A stretch of 64,000 nucleotides of DNA. Origin: Pelagibius sp036570545. Lineage in GTDB: Bacteria > Pseudomonadota > Alphaproteobacteria > Kiloniellales > Kiloniellaceae. Shown one piece after another: positions 8,102 to 17,170 of the stretch (position 1 is its first letter; each line of letters starts with the position of its first letter). Position numbers and translations under genes: made by a program. Below the pieces are notes generated by a model that saw only the letters and a program-made list of their open reading frames with translations, did not search any database and was not told the origin of the DNA. The stretch is taken from contig DATCXZ010000092.1 in NCBI GenBank assembly GCA_036570545.1, positions 1-64,000 of the forward strand, written 5' to 3'.

Positions 8102-9298
8102 ATGAGCCGGACGCTGGCGGGAATGAACGTCCTCGTCGTCGACGACAACAAGTTCATCGTCGGTCTGCTCCAGCGCTACCTCGAGAAGCTCGGTGTGACC
8201 GCCCCGCTCCACGCCCATGACGGGATGAGCGCGCTGGACCAGGTCGACAGCGCGCCGGTCGATCTTGTTCTCTGCGACCTCAGCATGCCTGGCATGGACG
8301 GCATCGAGTTCCTGCGCCATCTGGCCGAGCGGGAGATGCCACCCGCCGTCATTCTGTTGAGCGGGCAAGACACCGGCATTCTCAACACGGCAGTCCGCCT
8401 GGGACGCGCGCACGGCCTCAGTGTGCTCGGATCGATCTCCAAGCCGTTCACGCTGCCGCCGCTGAAGGCGCTGCTGGAACAGGCGGCAGCCGGCGCCACG
8501 GGCCTCGCGCGCACCACCTTCCAGCCGCTGACGCCGGAATCCATCCGCGCCGGATTGGCAGCCGGCGCGGTCGAGCTGGCCTACCAACCGAAGGTCGCCG
8601 TGCGCGACCACAGGATGATCGGCGTGGAAGCCTTCCTGCGCTGGCGGGATGTCGACGGCAAGCTGAAGAGCCCGGCAGCAGTCATCCCGGTCGCCGAACA
8701 GCACGGCCTCATCGGCGACCTCACCGAGATCGTCATCGCCAAGGCGTTGGATCAGCACGGCATCTGGCGCCGCACGGGACAGAACTTCACGATCGCGATC
8801 AACGTCTCGATGCAGGTGCTCAATCGCTACGACTTTCCGGAATTCGTGGTCGCCGCGGCGGAGCGCGCCGGCGTGTCGCCTACTTCGATCGTGCTGGAAA
8901 TCACCGAATCGCAGATCATGGACGACATCGTGAAGCCGCTGGAAGTGCTGAGCCGGCTGCGGCTGAAAGGGGTCGGCCTGGCGATGGACGACTATGGGAC
9001 CGGCGCCTCGACCATGCAGCAGCTCAAGCGAATTCCCTTTACCGAGCTGAAAATCGACCGCGAGTTCGTTGCCGGAGCGCCGCAGGACCCGGCCGCGCGC
9101 GCAATGCTGTCCTCCAGCATCAGCCTCGCCAAGGAGCTTGGCCTGACGACGGTCGCGGAAGGCGTGGAGACCAAAGGCGAGTGGTGCCTGGTGGCGCGCG
9201 GCGGCGTCGATGCCGTCCAGGGCTACTTCGTGGCTCGCCCGATGCCCGCCACGGAGATGGAAGGCTGGTTCCGCCGCCAAAGCAGCAGCGTCGGCTGA
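8102..9298 (+). CDS. Response regulator with EAL domain (REC-EAL), probable c-di-GMP phosphodiesterase
   Basis: 398 residues. An N-terminal receiver domain (VLVVDDNK; phospho-acceptor Asp in LVLCDLSMPGMDG; SKPF lysine) is followed by an EAL domain. Catalytic features are present: VEAFLRW (EAF in place of EAL, glutamate kept), INVSMQ, EITESQ, DDYGTGAS, LKIDREFV, AEGVETKGEW and QGYFVARPM. It should hydrolyse c-di-GMP under phosphorelay control; the layout resembles VieA-like proteins without the HTH. No histidine kinase is in the window. The lone receiver gene at 9349-9747 is convergent and may share the kinase. Confidence 0.88.
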   Translation: MSRTLAGMNVLVVDDNKFIVGLLQRYLEKLGVTAPLHAHDGMSALDQVDSAPVDLVLCDLSMPGMDGIEFLRHLAEREMPPAVILLSGQDTGILNTAVRLGRAHGLSVLGSISKPFTLPPLKALLEQAAAGATGLARTTFQPLTPESIRAGLAAGAVELAYQPKVAVRDHRMIGVEAFLRWRDVDGKLKSPAAVIPVAEQHGLIGDLTEIVIAKALDQHGIWRRTGQNFTIAINVSMQVLNRYDFPEFVVAAAERAGVSPTSIVLEITESQIMDDIVKPLEVLSRLRLKGVGLAMDDYGTGASTMQQLKRIPFTELKIDREFVAGAPQDPAARAMLSSSISLAKELGLTTVAEGVETKGEWCLVARGGVDAVQGYFVARPMPATEMEGWFRRQSSSVG

Positions 9299-9348
9299 CG
9301 CCGTTGCCGCAGAAGCTCAAGCCATCGCGCTTCGCACCGCCTGTTGAG

Positions 9349-9747
9349 CTACTGTTTCGATAGAAGGTGGGCTGACGCCAGCATGAGCGCGATATCCCGC
9401 TCGCTGCACGGCTTGGACAGTATGCCGTAAGGCCGCGCAGCTTCGGCCCGACGCCGTGTCTCGAGATCGCTCGCTCCGGTGAGAAACACGACAGCGATCC
9501 CGAGTTCCGTGAGATCGGCGGCAAGAGCGATGCCGTCGCGGTCGCCACGCAAGCCCACATCGACCAAGGCCAGCGCCGGACGCCGAGCTTGCGCCAGCGA
9601 GACCGCCTCTTCGGCGTTGTCGGCCACCCCGCAGCAGCGGTAGCCAAGGGTATCCAGTGTGTCCTCGAGAAAGAGCGCCACCAGCGCCTCGTCCTCGACG
9701 ATCAGAACGCCGGCGCCGTCATGGACCTCTACTGTGGAATCCGACAT
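9349..9747 (-). CDS. Single-domain response regulator (CheY/FixJ receiver fold)
   Basis: 132 residues from the ATG at 9747; the frame runs further upstream but the receiver domain begins at GVLIVEDEALVALFLED. The phosphorylatable aspartate is in LALVDVGLRGDRDG, and the conserved Thr and Lys are in VVFLTGAS and ILSKP. There is no output domain, so it acts by protein contact or phosphate shuttling. It is convergent with the REC-EAL gene. Confidence 0.85.
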   Translation of the reverse strand: MSDSTVEVHDGAGVLIVEDEALVALFLEDTLDTLGYRCCGVADNAEEAVSLAQARRPALALVDVGLRGDRDGIALAADLTELGIAVVFLTGASDLETRRRAEAARPYGILSKPCSERDIALMLASAHLLSKQ

Positions 9748-10149
9748 TGAATTGCCCCCGCCAAGCCCGGCCCACTGCCCATCGAGCCTGGTGCCTGTTG
9801 CAAACGCCGCGGAGCGGGCGCTCTTCCTAAAACGGCCTGAACCCACGATGGCGCCAGACATGAACCGCTCCCTGCGCGGCGGGCATCCTATGCCGCAGCC
9901 ACAGAGGCAAAATCAACTTAAAGCTAATACAGGGATACCGGTCCTGAAACACATTGTTTCTCACCGGCCAGGGAGCCAATTGCACTGATGATTGCTTATT
10001 AGAGCGACAAAAGCATTCAGGAGTAGATTTTCGTAGAGGCTGCCCCTATTGCGCAACTTTGCCACCTGGCTTTTTGCGCGCGCCGGTTACTGTTCTGCAG
10101 GCCGATACTTTACCTACACTAGCAGATATCGTGCAGGAAGCGGCACAGA
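9748..10149. other. Intergenic region, AT-richer than its surroundings
   Basis: About 400 bases between the receiver gene and the IclR gene. It holds the receiver gene promoter on the minus strand. No credible ORF, RNA gene or repeat was seen. Confidence 0.4.
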
Positions 10150-10872
10150 CTAGCCCTTGCCAGGAGTCGTCGCATGCGCAATCAGATCTCGGATCGCGGC
10201 AGCGGCCGCCTGAAGGGCTCTCGCCAACTCCTCGCGGCGGTCCTGCATGCGGTAGACAGGCCCCGCGACGGCGAGGCCGAAGCGCCGCTCGCCGCAAACC
10301 AGCGGCACGCCGACACCCATGACGTCCGGAGCGGTCCGCGCCTGGTCTTCGCACCAGCCGCGCCGGACGGCCACCTCCAGATCGTCCGCCAGCTCCGCGT
10401 CCGACCCGAGAATCGCCGCCCGCTCCTTCGGCGCCAGGGAGGTCAGAATGGCTTTTCCGCTGGAGGCGGTGAACAGCGAGCGCCGGTCGCCGACCTTCGC
10501 GGAGTAGCGGATCGGCGACGAGGATTCGACGACGTCGACGTAGATCACGGCGGCGTGCTCGCGGACCGCCAGCAGCGCCGTCTCGCCGGTCTCGGCCGCC
10601 AGCGATTCGAGATAGCCGTGGATGTTCTGGAGGAAGGGATCGCCCTCGGCGATGCGGCTGGCCAGCTCGAGCAGGCGGCGCGTCGGATAGTACCCGCCGC
10701 GCTTGCGGGTCTCGTAGATGAAGCCGCGGTCCAGTAGCGTTTGGATGAGGTTGAAGGCGCTCGATTTCGGCATGTCGAGCTGCTGTGCAAGAGCGGTCAG
10801 CGTGCGCGGCGCCTTCTCCCGCGCGAACAGCTCGAACAGGGCAAGCACGTTGTGAACCTGACCAGCCTTCAT
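10150..10872 (-). CDS. IclR-family transcriptional regulator
   Basis: 240 residues. The N-terminal winged HTH (LTALAQQLDMPKSSAFNLIQTL) is followed by the IclR effector-binding domain (GETALLAVREHAAVIYVDVVE; FTASSGKAILTSL). AAGGGAAAGG precedes the ATG. It is divergent from the livGFKHM-type transporter with a palindromic candidate operator between them, so it most likely controls that transporter in response to the imported substrate or its degradation product. Confidence 0.9.
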   Translation of the reverse strand: MKAGQVHNVLALFELFAREKAPRTLTALAQQLDMPKSSAFNLIQTLLDRGFIYETRKRGGYYPTRRLLELASRIAEGDPFLQNIHGYLESLAAETGETALLAVREHAAVIYVDVVESSSPIRYSAKVGDRRSLFTASSGKAILTSLAPKERAAILGSDAELADDLEVAVRRGWCEDQARTAPDVMGVGVPLVCGERRFGLAVAGPVYRMQDRREELARALQAAAAAIRDLIAHATTPGKG

Positions 10873-10915
10873 CGGCCTTTCCCTTTCGCCCGCCTGCCCG
10901 GCGGTGCGTCCCTAT

Positions 10916-10931
10916 GTTCACCTGGGTGAAC
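10916..10931. promoter_or_regulatory. Candidate IclR operator palindrome
   Basis: GTTCACC-TG-GGTGAAC is a perfect palindrome with 7-base arms. It lies in the 170-base divergent region between the IclR gene and the first transporter gene, about 44 bases upstream of the IclR start and 111 bases upstream of the transporter start. Assignment to IclR is from position only. Confidence 0.5.
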
Positions 10932-11042
10932 TTTGATACTTATAACGGAAAAAATAGACAGAGCGACACCTCTTCGCTAGCGTTCTAAAAAAGTGACGCC
11001 GGGCGCCAGAACCCGGCAGGACCCACTGGGTGTGGGGAGGAA

Positions 11043-11798
11043 ATGGGCGACGACATCATCTTGTCCGCGAAGGGCCTGACCAAGGAGTTCAGGGGCTTCG
11101 TTGCCGTGGGCGGCGTCGATCTCTCGATCGCGCGCGGCACCATCCATGCCCTGATCGGGCCGAATGGAGCCGGCAAGACCACCTGCTTCAATCTTCTCAC
11201 GAAGTTTCTCCAGCCGACCGCCGGCAGCATTGTCTACAAGGGGCAGGACATCACGCGCCTGGCTCCGGCGGAGATCACTCGCCTGGGTCTCGCCCGGTCC
11301 TTTCAGATCTCGGCGGTCTTCCCGCACATGAGCGCGCTGGAAAACGTTCGCGTCGCCCTGCAGCGCCGGCGCGGCGAGAGCTTCGACTTCTGGCGCTCCG
11401 AAACGGTGCTGCGGCGCTTCAACGAGGAGGCCATGCAGTATCTCGGCGACGTCGGCCTCACGGCCTTTGCCGATATCAAGGCGGGCGAACTGCCGTACGG
11501 GCGTAAACGGGCGCTGGAGATCGCCACCACGCTGGCGCTGGAGCCGGAGTTGCTGCTGCTCGACGAGCCGACCGCCGGCATGGCGCAGGAGGACGTCGAG
11601 CGCATCACCGCGCTCGTCGCCCGCATCGGACGGGAGCGCACGATCCTCATGGTCGAGCACAACCTCTCGGTCGTGGCCTCGCTGGCCAACCACATCACCG
11701 TCCTCGCCCGCGGCAAGGTGCTGGCGCAAGGAGACTACGCGATGGTCTCGCAGGATCCCGAAGTGATCGAAGCCTACATCGGAGCGGGGCATGCCTGA
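11043..11798 (+). CDS. livG: Branched-chain/carboxylate-type ABC transporter ATP-binding protein (LivG type)
   Basis: 251 residues. Walker A (GPNGAGKTT), the LivG-typical LARSFQISAVFPHMSALENV, the weak signature ELPYGRKRALEIA, Walker B (LLLLDEPTAGMAQED) and the switch MVEHNLSVV are present. It is the first gene of a five-gene operon, preceded by GGGAGGAA. The LivFGHM family imports amino acids, but also urea, amides and aromatic acids, so the gene name indicates family only. Confidence 0.9.
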   Translation: MGDDIILSAKGLTKEFRGFVAVGGVDLSIARGTIHALIGPNGAGKTTCFNLLTKFLQPTAGSIVYKGQDITRLAPAEITRLGLARSFQISAVFPHMSALENVRVALQRRRGESFDFWRSETVLRRFNEEAMQYLGDVGLTAFADIKAGELPYGRKRALEIATTLALEPELLLLDEPTAGMAQEDVERITALVARIGRERTILMVEHNLSVVASLANHITVLARGKVLAQGDYAMVSQDPEVIEAYIGAGHA

Positions 11799-12540
11799 GG
11801 CGACCACGACGGCGGAGCGGCCGGCGGCCGCCGCCAGCGGCCAGCCCTTGCTGGCGGTCTCCGGCCTCGAAGGCTGGTACGGCGAGAGCCATGTGCTGCA
11901 CGGCGTCACCTTCGACGTCCGCGAAGGCGAGGTGGTGACCCTGCTGGGGCGCAACGGCGCCGGCAAGACCTCCACACTGAAGGGGATCATGGGCATCCTG
12001 CCCCGGCGCCAGGGCTCGATCGTCTTCGAAGGCCAGGAACTCATCGGCCTGCCGGCGCGCGCCATCGCCCGCCGCGGCATCGCCTACTGCCCGGAGGAGC
12101 GCGGTATCTTCGCCAGTCTCTCGGTCGAGGAGAACCTGATGCTCCCGCCGCGGGTGCGCGAGGGCGGCCTCACGGTCGAGCAAATTTACGAGCTGTTCCC
12201 GAACCTGCAGGAGCGCCGCGCCAGCCAGGGCACCAAGCTCTCCGGCGGCGAGCAGCAGATGCTGGCGATCGGCCGCATCCTGCGCACCGGCGCCAGGCTG
12301 CTGCTGCTCGACGAGCCGACCGAGGGCCTCGCCCCGGTCATCGTCCAGCAGATCGGCCGGACGATCGCGCAGCTGAAGCAGCAGGGATTCACCATCATTC
12401 TGGTGGAGCAGAACTTCCGGTTCGCCGCCTCCGTGGCGGACCGGCACTACGTCGTCGAGCAGGGCAAGGTGATCGATCAGATTCTGAACGACGACCTCGA
12501 AGCGAACCTCGGGAAGCTGCATGCTTATCTCGGTGTTTAG
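11791..12540 (+). CDS. livF: Branched-chain/carboxylate-type ABC transporter ATP-binding protein (LivF type)
   Basis: 249 residues. Walker A (GRNGAGKTS), YCPEERGIFASLSVEENL (LivF-typical), signature KLSGGEQQMLAIGR, Walker B with LLLLDEPTEGLAP, and the switch VEQNFRF are all visible. It overlaps livG by eight bases, so translation is coupled. About 20 residues of Ala/Thr-rich linker precede the domain. Confidence 0.9.
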   Translation: MPEATTTAERPAAAASGQPLLAVSGLEGWYGESHVLHGVTFDVREGEVVTLLGRNGAGKTSTLKGIMGILPRRQGSIVFEGQELIGLPARAIARRGIAYCPEERGIFASLSVEENLMLPPRVREGGLTVEQIYELFPNLQERRASQGTKLSGGEQQMLAIGRILRTGARLLLLDEPTEGLAPVIVQQIGRTIAQLKQQGFTIILVEQNFRFAASVADRHYVVEQGKVIDQILNDDLEANLGKLHAYLGV

Positions 12541-12586
12541 GCAGAAGAACCTGGCGCTCGGCGCCGCTCACGGGAGGAACAAGGAA

Positions 12587-13783
12587 ATGCACAAAGGGAA
12601 GTTGCTGCTGATGTCGGTGGCGGCGATGCTCGTTGCCACCCCGGCCTTCGCCCAGACCTCGGCGAAGATCGGCGTGCTGAACGACCGCTCGGGCCTCTAC
12701 GCCGACCTCGCCGGCGAGGGCTCGGTGATCGCTGCCAACATGGCGGTGGAAGACTTCGATGCGAAAGCGAAGGGCATCGACGTCACCATCGTGTCGGCGG
12801 ACCACCAGAACAAGCCGGACGTCGGCTCCAACATCGTTCGGCAATGGGTCGACACCGAAGCCGTCAACGTCGTCGTGGACGTGCCGACCTCATCGGTGGC
12901 ACTCGCCGTCAACGAGGTCCTGCGCAACAAGAACGCGCTTTTCCTCGCTTCCGGACCAGCCAGCTCAGACATCACCGGCAAGGCCTGCTCGCCGCATACC
13001 GTCCACTGGACATACGACACCTGGGCGCTGGCCCACGGCACCGGCAGTGCGATGGTCGAGACCGGTGGCGACACCTGGTTCTTCCTGACAGCCGACTACG
13101 CCTTCGGCCACGCGCTGGAGCGCGATACCGCAGCCGTGGTCGAGGCGGCAGGTGGCAAGGTGCTGGGTGCCGTGCGGCATCCGCTCAGCACCAGCGACTT
13201 CTCCTCGTTCCTGCTGCAGGCGCAGGCCTCCGGCGCCAAGGTAATCGGCCTCGCCAATGCCGGCGGCGACACCATCAACTCCATCAAGCAGGCAGCCGAG
13301 TTCGGCATCGTGGCGGCGGGCCAGCGTCTTGCCGGGCTGCTGATCTTCTCGACCGATGTCGCCTCGCTCGGTCTGGAGACGGCCCAAGGCCTGGTGCTGA
13401 CGACCGCCTTCGACGTCGACCAGAACGACGCAACCAAAGAGTTCTCGGCCCGTTTCAAGGAGCGCGACGGCAGCAACCCGACCATGGTCCAGGCCGGCGT
13501 CTACTCGGCGGTGCTGCACTATCTGAAGGCCGTCGAGGCGACCGGCGCGACCGATGCCGACACGGTGATGGAGTGGATGAAGGCCAATCCGACACAGGAT
13601 CCGATCTTCGGCGAAGGCTCTATCCGCGAAGACGGCCGGCACATGCACGACATGTTCCTGATGGAGGTGAACGCGCCGGACAAAGCGCAGTACGAAGGGG
13701 ATTATTTTACCGCGCTGGCGACCATCCCCGCCGAGAAGGCCTTCCGTCCGCTCGATGAGGGCGGCTGCCCGCTCGTGAAGTAG
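12587..13783 (+). CDS. ABC transporter substrate-binding protein (LivK type)
   Basis: 398 residues from the ATG at 12587, preceded by GGGAGGAAC. A signal peptide is clear (LLLMSVAAMLVATPAFAQ, cleavage after AFA). The mature part has the type I periplasmic binding fold starting KIGVLNDRSGLYADL. Compared with leucine-binding proteins it resembles the paralogs found in transporters for aromatic or other carboxylates, but the ligand cannot be assigned. It is the third gene of the operon, with a strong hairpin directly after it. Confidence 0.88.
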   Translation: MHKGKLLLMSVAAMLVATPAFAQTSAKIGVLNDRSGLYADLAGEGSVIAANMAVEDFDAKAKGIDVTIVSADHQNKPDVGSNIVRQWVDTEAVNVVVDVPTSSVALAVNEVLRNKNALFLASGPASSDITGKACSPHTVHWTYDTWALAHGTGSAMVETGGDTWFFLTADYAFGHALERDTAAVVEAAGGKVLGAVRHPLSTSDFSSFLLQAQASGAKVIGLANAGGDTINSIKQAAEFGIVAAGQRLAGLLIFSTDVASLGLETAQGLVLTTAFDVDQNDATKEFSARFKERDGSNPTMVQAGVYSAVLHYLKAVEATGATDADTVMEWMKANPTQDPIFGEGSIREDGRHMHDMFLMEVNAPDKAQYEGDYFTALATIPAEKAFRPLDEGGCPLVK

Positions 13784-13799
13784 CAACCGCAAGCGACGA

Positions 13800-13825
13800 G
13801 GGCGCGCCGGACGGCCGGCGCGCCC
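13800..13825 (+). promoter_or_regulatory. Intra-operon stem-loop after the binding-protein gene
   Basis: GGGCGCGCCGG and CCGGCGCGCCC form a perfect 11-base-pair stem with an ACGG loop, 17 bases after the livK-type stop and 20 bases before the permease start. Such hairpins between binding-protein and permease genes usually stabilise the upstream mRNA and lower permease expression. There is no T-run, so it is not a full terminator. Confidence 0.65.
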
Positions 13826-13844
13826 CCTGCGCCGGGACCCGCCC

Positions 13845-14732
13845 ATGTTCGACCTCCTCGGTATTCCGCCCCAGGCGCTGTTCGGCCAGCTTCTGCTCGG
13901 CCTGATAAATGGCTCGTTCTATGCGGTCCTCAGCTTGGGACTTGCGGTCATTTTCGGCCTGCTCAACATCATTAACTTCGCTCATGGCGCGCAGTACATG
14001 CTGGGCGCGTTCACCGCCTGGATGCTGCTGACCTATCTCGGCGTCGGCTATTGGGGGGCCTTGCTGCTCGCTCCAATCATCGTCGGCGCGATCGGCATCG
14101 TGCTGGAGCGCCTGTTGATACGGTGGCTCTACCATCTCGACCATCTCTACGGATTGCTCCTGACCTTCGGTCTGGCGCTGATTATCACCGGCATCTTCAA
14201 GCAGCTTTACGGCGTCTCCGGCATTCCCTACCAGTCGCCGCCTCTGCTCGCTGGCGGCCATAATCTGGGCTTCATGTATCTGCCGAATTCGCGTGCCTGG
14301 GTCATCATAGCCTCGGTTGTCGTCTGCTTCGGCACCTGGTTCCTGATCGAGAAGACGCGGCTCGGCGCCTACCTGCGCGCAGCGACGGAGAACCCGACCC
14401 TGGTCGGCGCCTTCGGCATCAACGTGCCGCTGCTGATCACGCTTACCTACGGCTTCGGCGTTGCTCTGGCCGGCTTCGCCGGCGTGCTGGCGGCACCGAT
14501 CTATTCGGTCAACCCGGTGATGGGCGAAAGCCTGATCATCGTCGTCTTCGCCGTGGTCGTCATCGGCGGCATGGGTTCGATCCTCGGCTCGATCGTCACC
14601 GGTTTCGGGCTCGGTCTCATCGAGGGCCTGACCCGCGTGTTCTATCCGGAAGGATCGGCGGTGGTGATCTTCGTGATCATGGCCCTGGTGCTTCTTATAA
14701 GGCCGACGGGGCTGTTCGGGAGGGCCGCCTAG
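13845..14732 (+). CDS. livH: Branched-chain/carboxylate-type ABC transporter permease (LivH type)
   Basis: 295 residues, with about eight hydrophobic segments. Family hallmarks are LINGSFYAVLSLGLAVIFGLL, INFAHGAQYMLGAF and, near the C-terminus, VIGGMGSILGSI. It follows the binding-protein gene and ends directly at the next ATG. Confidence 0.9.
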   Translation: MFDLLGIPPQALFGQLLLGLINGSFYAVLSLGLAVIFGLLNIINFAHGAQYMLGAFTAWMLLTYLGVGYWGALLLAPIIVGAIGIVLERLLIRWLYHLDHLYGLLLTFGLALIITGIFKQLYGVSGIPYQSPPLLAGGHNLGFMYLPNSRAWVIIASVVVCFGTWFLIEKTRLGAYLRAATENPTLVGAFGINVPLLITLTYGFGVALAGFAGVLAAPIYSVNPVMGESLIIVVFAVVVIGGMGSILGSIVTGFGLGLIEGLTRVFYPEGSAVVIFVIMALVLLIRPTGLFGRAA

Positions 14733-15713
14733 ATGGCGACCGAGACCACGATCTCCGCGCCGGCAGGCTCGTCCGTTGGCGCGAAGGGCATGCCGCGGCA
14801 CCATATGGCGATCTTCGCCGGCCTTCTCGTGCTGCTCGTCATCGCACCGTTTGTCCTCTATCCGATCTTCGTCATGAAGGTCCTGTGCTTTGCGTTGTTT
14901 GCCTGTGCCTTCAATCTTCTGCTCGGCTACGGCGGCCTGCTTTCCTTTGGCCATGCCGCTTTCTTCGGCATGGCAAGCTACGTCACGGCGCACGCCGCCA
15001 AGATCTGGGGCTTCAATCCTGAATTCGCCGTGCTCGCGGGCGTGCTGGCCGCGGCGGCACTGGGCCTGGTCATCGGCGCGCTGTCGATCCGCCGCCAAGG
15101 CATCTATTTCGCCATGGTCACGCTCGCCTTCGCGCAGATGGTCTACTTTTTCTCGCTGCAGGCGCCGTTCACCGGCGGCGAGGACGGCATCCAGGCGGTG
15201 CCGCGCGGACACCTGTTCGGACTCTTCGATCTGAGCACGCCAGAACCGCTCTATTTCTTCGTGCTCGCCAACTTTTTCGGCGGTGTGCTCCTGATCTACC
15301 GCATCATTCATTCGCCGTTCGGGCAGGTGCTCAAGGCGATCCGCGACAACGAGCCGCGCGCGGTCTCGCTGGGCTACCGGGTGAATCGCTATAAGCTGGC
15401 GGTCTTCGTGATGTCGGCGACGCTGTCGGGCCTCGCCGGGTCGACCAAAGCGCTGGTGTTCCAGCTCGCCTCCCTCACCGACGTCCACTGGGCCATGTCG
15501 GGCGAGGTCGTGCTGATGACGCTGCTGGGCGGCATGGGCACGGTGTTCGGACCGATCGTCGGCGCCGCCGTCATCGTCACCATGCAGAACTATCTCGCTG
15601 GTTTCGGCGCCTGGGTGACCATCATCCAGGGCGCCATCTTCGTGATCGGCGTCCTGCTGTTCCGCGAGGGCATCATCGGCGTGCTGGCGCGCTGGCTGAA
15701 GAAGCCGCTGTAA
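14733..15713 (+). CDS. livM: Branched-chain/carboxylate-type ABC transporter permease (LivM type)
   Basis: 326 residues. Hallmarks are NLLLGYGGLLSFGHAAFFGM, RRQGIYFAMVTLAFAQM, AIRDNEPRAVSLGY and LGGMGTVFGPIVGA. It starts immediately after the livH stop with no spacer. It is the last gene of the IclR-associated transporter operon. Confidence 0.9.
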   Translation: MATETTISAPAGSSVGAKGMPRHHMAIFAGLLVLLVIAPFVLYPIFVMKVLCFALFACAFNLLLGYGGLLSFGHAAFFGMASYVTAHAAKIWGFNPEFAVLAGVLAAAALGLVIGALSIRRQGIYFAMVTLAFAQMVYFFSLQAPFTGGEDGIQAVPRGHLFGLFDLSTPEPLYFFVLANFFGGVLLIYRIIHSPFGQVLKAIRDNEPRAVSLGYRVNRYKLAVFVMSATLSGLAGSTKALVFQLASLTDVHWAMSGEVVLMTLLGGMGTVFGPIVGAAVIVTMQNYLAGFGAWVTIIQGAIFVIGVLLFREGIIGVLARWLKKPL

Positions 15714-15742
15714 CCCACCTAAGGCTCACCGGCGCGCGCCTG

Positions 15743-16108
15743 TCACCCGCCGTCCGCCCGGCCGGGCGCCGCGTGATGCTTTTCGGCCCATTTGGCCATG
15801 GCGGTCAGCACGGGTTCAAGGCTTTCGCCCTTCTCGGTGAGCGAGTAATCGACGCGCGGCGGGATTTCGCCATGATCCGTGCGGGCAATGAGGCCATCGG
15901 CCTCCATCTCCTTGAGCGTTTTTGACAGCGTGCGATGGGTGATCGCTCCAAGATCGCGCTGGAGCTGGTTGAAGCGCCGCGTTCCTTGCAGGAGCCAGTA
16001 AATGATCATCGGTCGCCATTTGCCCGAAAGGAACTCCAATGTCGTTTCGGCGGAGCAACCTTTAGGCCGGTCATGCCTAGTGTCTTGGATGATGTCTGGT
16101 CCTGTCAT
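15743..16108 (-). CDS. HxlR-family transcriptional regulator
   Basis: 121 residues from the ATG at 16108; a TTG at 16126 is an alternative. The HxlR winged HTH is clear: CSAETTLEFLSGKWRPMII, LQRDLGAITHRTLSKTLKEME, and the wing PPRVDYSLTEKG. A cysteine near residue 18 sits at the position used for redox or electrophile sensing in several HxlR members. It is divergent from pirin and a cysteine hydrolase, which it probably controls. Confidence 0.88.
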   Translation of the reverse strand: MTGPDIIQDTRHDRPKGCSAETTLEFLSGKWRPMIIYWLLQGTRRFNQLQRDLGAITHRTLSKTLKEMEADGLIARTDHGEIPPRVDYSLTEKGESLEPVLTAMAKWAEKHHAAPGRADGG

Positions 16109-16123
16109 CAGGGGTCTGGGTTC

Positions 16124-16168
16124 CAATATACGGTATCCTTAAAGACCGTACTTGCTCTAAGTATATTG
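16124..16168. promoter_or_regulatory. Candidate HxlR operator dyads
   Basis: CAATATA (16124-16130) and TATATTG (16162-16168) form a long-spaced inverted repeat that encloses ACGGT (16130-16134) and ACCGT (16145-16149). The segment is AT-rich and lies just upstream of the HxlR start and in front of pirin. Assignment is positional. Confidence 0.4.
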
Positions 16169-16245
16169 CGCTACATAATAATGTGGACGATGCAACGAAG
16201 CCCAGACGGCCGGGCTCACCCAAGACCGTCCTTGAAAGCACTGTC

Positions 16246-17106
16246 ATGAAAAAACTTGTCGAAATTCTCCGTGCAAACGGCGGCCACTGGGTGGGAGACG
16301 GCTTTCCCGTCCGCACCCTGTTCAGCTATCACGGCGATACCAAGGCGATCAGCCCGTTCCTGCTGTTCGATTACGCCGGTCCGCACCTGTTCGAACCCAA
16401 CGCGGCCTCCCCGCGTGGCGTTGGTCAGCATCCGCATCGCGGATTTGAAACCGTGACCATCGTCTATGACGGCGAAGTCAGCCACCGGGACTCGAGCGGC
16501 GGTGGCGGCACCATCGGCACGGGCGACGTCCAGTGGATGACGGCGGCTGGCGGCATCATCCATGAAGAATACCACTCGGAAGGCTTTTCCAGGTCGGGCG
16601 GCCCGTTCCGCATGGTGCAGCTATGGGTGAATCTGCCCGCCAAGGACAAGATGAGACCCGCCGCCTATCAGGGCATCACAGCGGATCAGATCCCGACAGT
16701 CGCCATCGATGGCGGCAAGGCTCGGATTATCGCCGGTGAGCTGGATGGCGCCAAGGGGCCTGCGCACACCTTCTCACCGATCAACCTGTGGGATCTGCGG
16801 CTCGAAAGCGACACGGATATTGGACTCGCCCTTCCCGAGGGACACAACGCGATGATCGCGGTCCTGACCGGCCACATCACCGTCGATGGCGAAGGCGTGG
16901 GTGCAGCCGAAGTCGCACGCTTTTCGGTCAACGGCGAAGGGGCGACCATTCATACGGACGGCGAGGCCATGATCCTGGTGATGACGGGCGAGCCAATCGA
17001 CGAGCCAGTTGTTGGCTATGGGCCCTTCGTGATGACCAGCGAGACGGAAATCCGTACCGCGATCGACGATTTCAATTCGGGCCGCTTCGGTACGACTGCC
17101 GTCTGA
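16246..17106 (+). CDS. Pirin family protein
   Basis: 286 residues from the ATG at 16246. The bicupin pirin fold has the metal ligands in GQHPHRGFETVTIV and GIIHEEYHSE (three His and one Glu), and VQWMTAAGG is typical. Bacterial pirins are iron proteins; some act as quercetinases or regulate redox metabolism. It is divergent from HxlR and upstream of a cysteine hydrolase, a combination seen in electrophile or xenobiotic response loci. Confidence 0.9.
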   Translation: MKKLVEILRANGGHWVGDGFPVRTLFSYHGDTKAISPFLLFDYAGPHLFEPNAASPRGVGQHPHRGFETVTIVYDGEVSHRDSSGGGGTIGTGDVQWMTAAGGIIHEEYHSEGFSRSGGPFRMVQLWVNLPAKDKMRPAAYQGITADQIPTVAIDGGKARIIAGELDGAKGPAHTFSPINLWDLRLESDTDIGLALPEGHNAMIAVLTGHITVDGEGVGAAEVARFSVNGEGATIHTDGEAMILVMTGEPIDEPVVGYGPFVMTSETEIRTAIDDFNSGRFGTTAV

Positions 17107-17170
17107 TACTGCATCACCCCTGTCGCACTATGGTGACCGCAGGGGCCACACCCAGCAGAGGAGAGTGAGA

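Noticed and set aside
13707..15488. 593-codon open frame on the minus strand opposite livH/livM
   Set aside because: Very Asp/Glu/Arg/Gln/His-rich with no domain, while the plus strand encodes two clear permeases.
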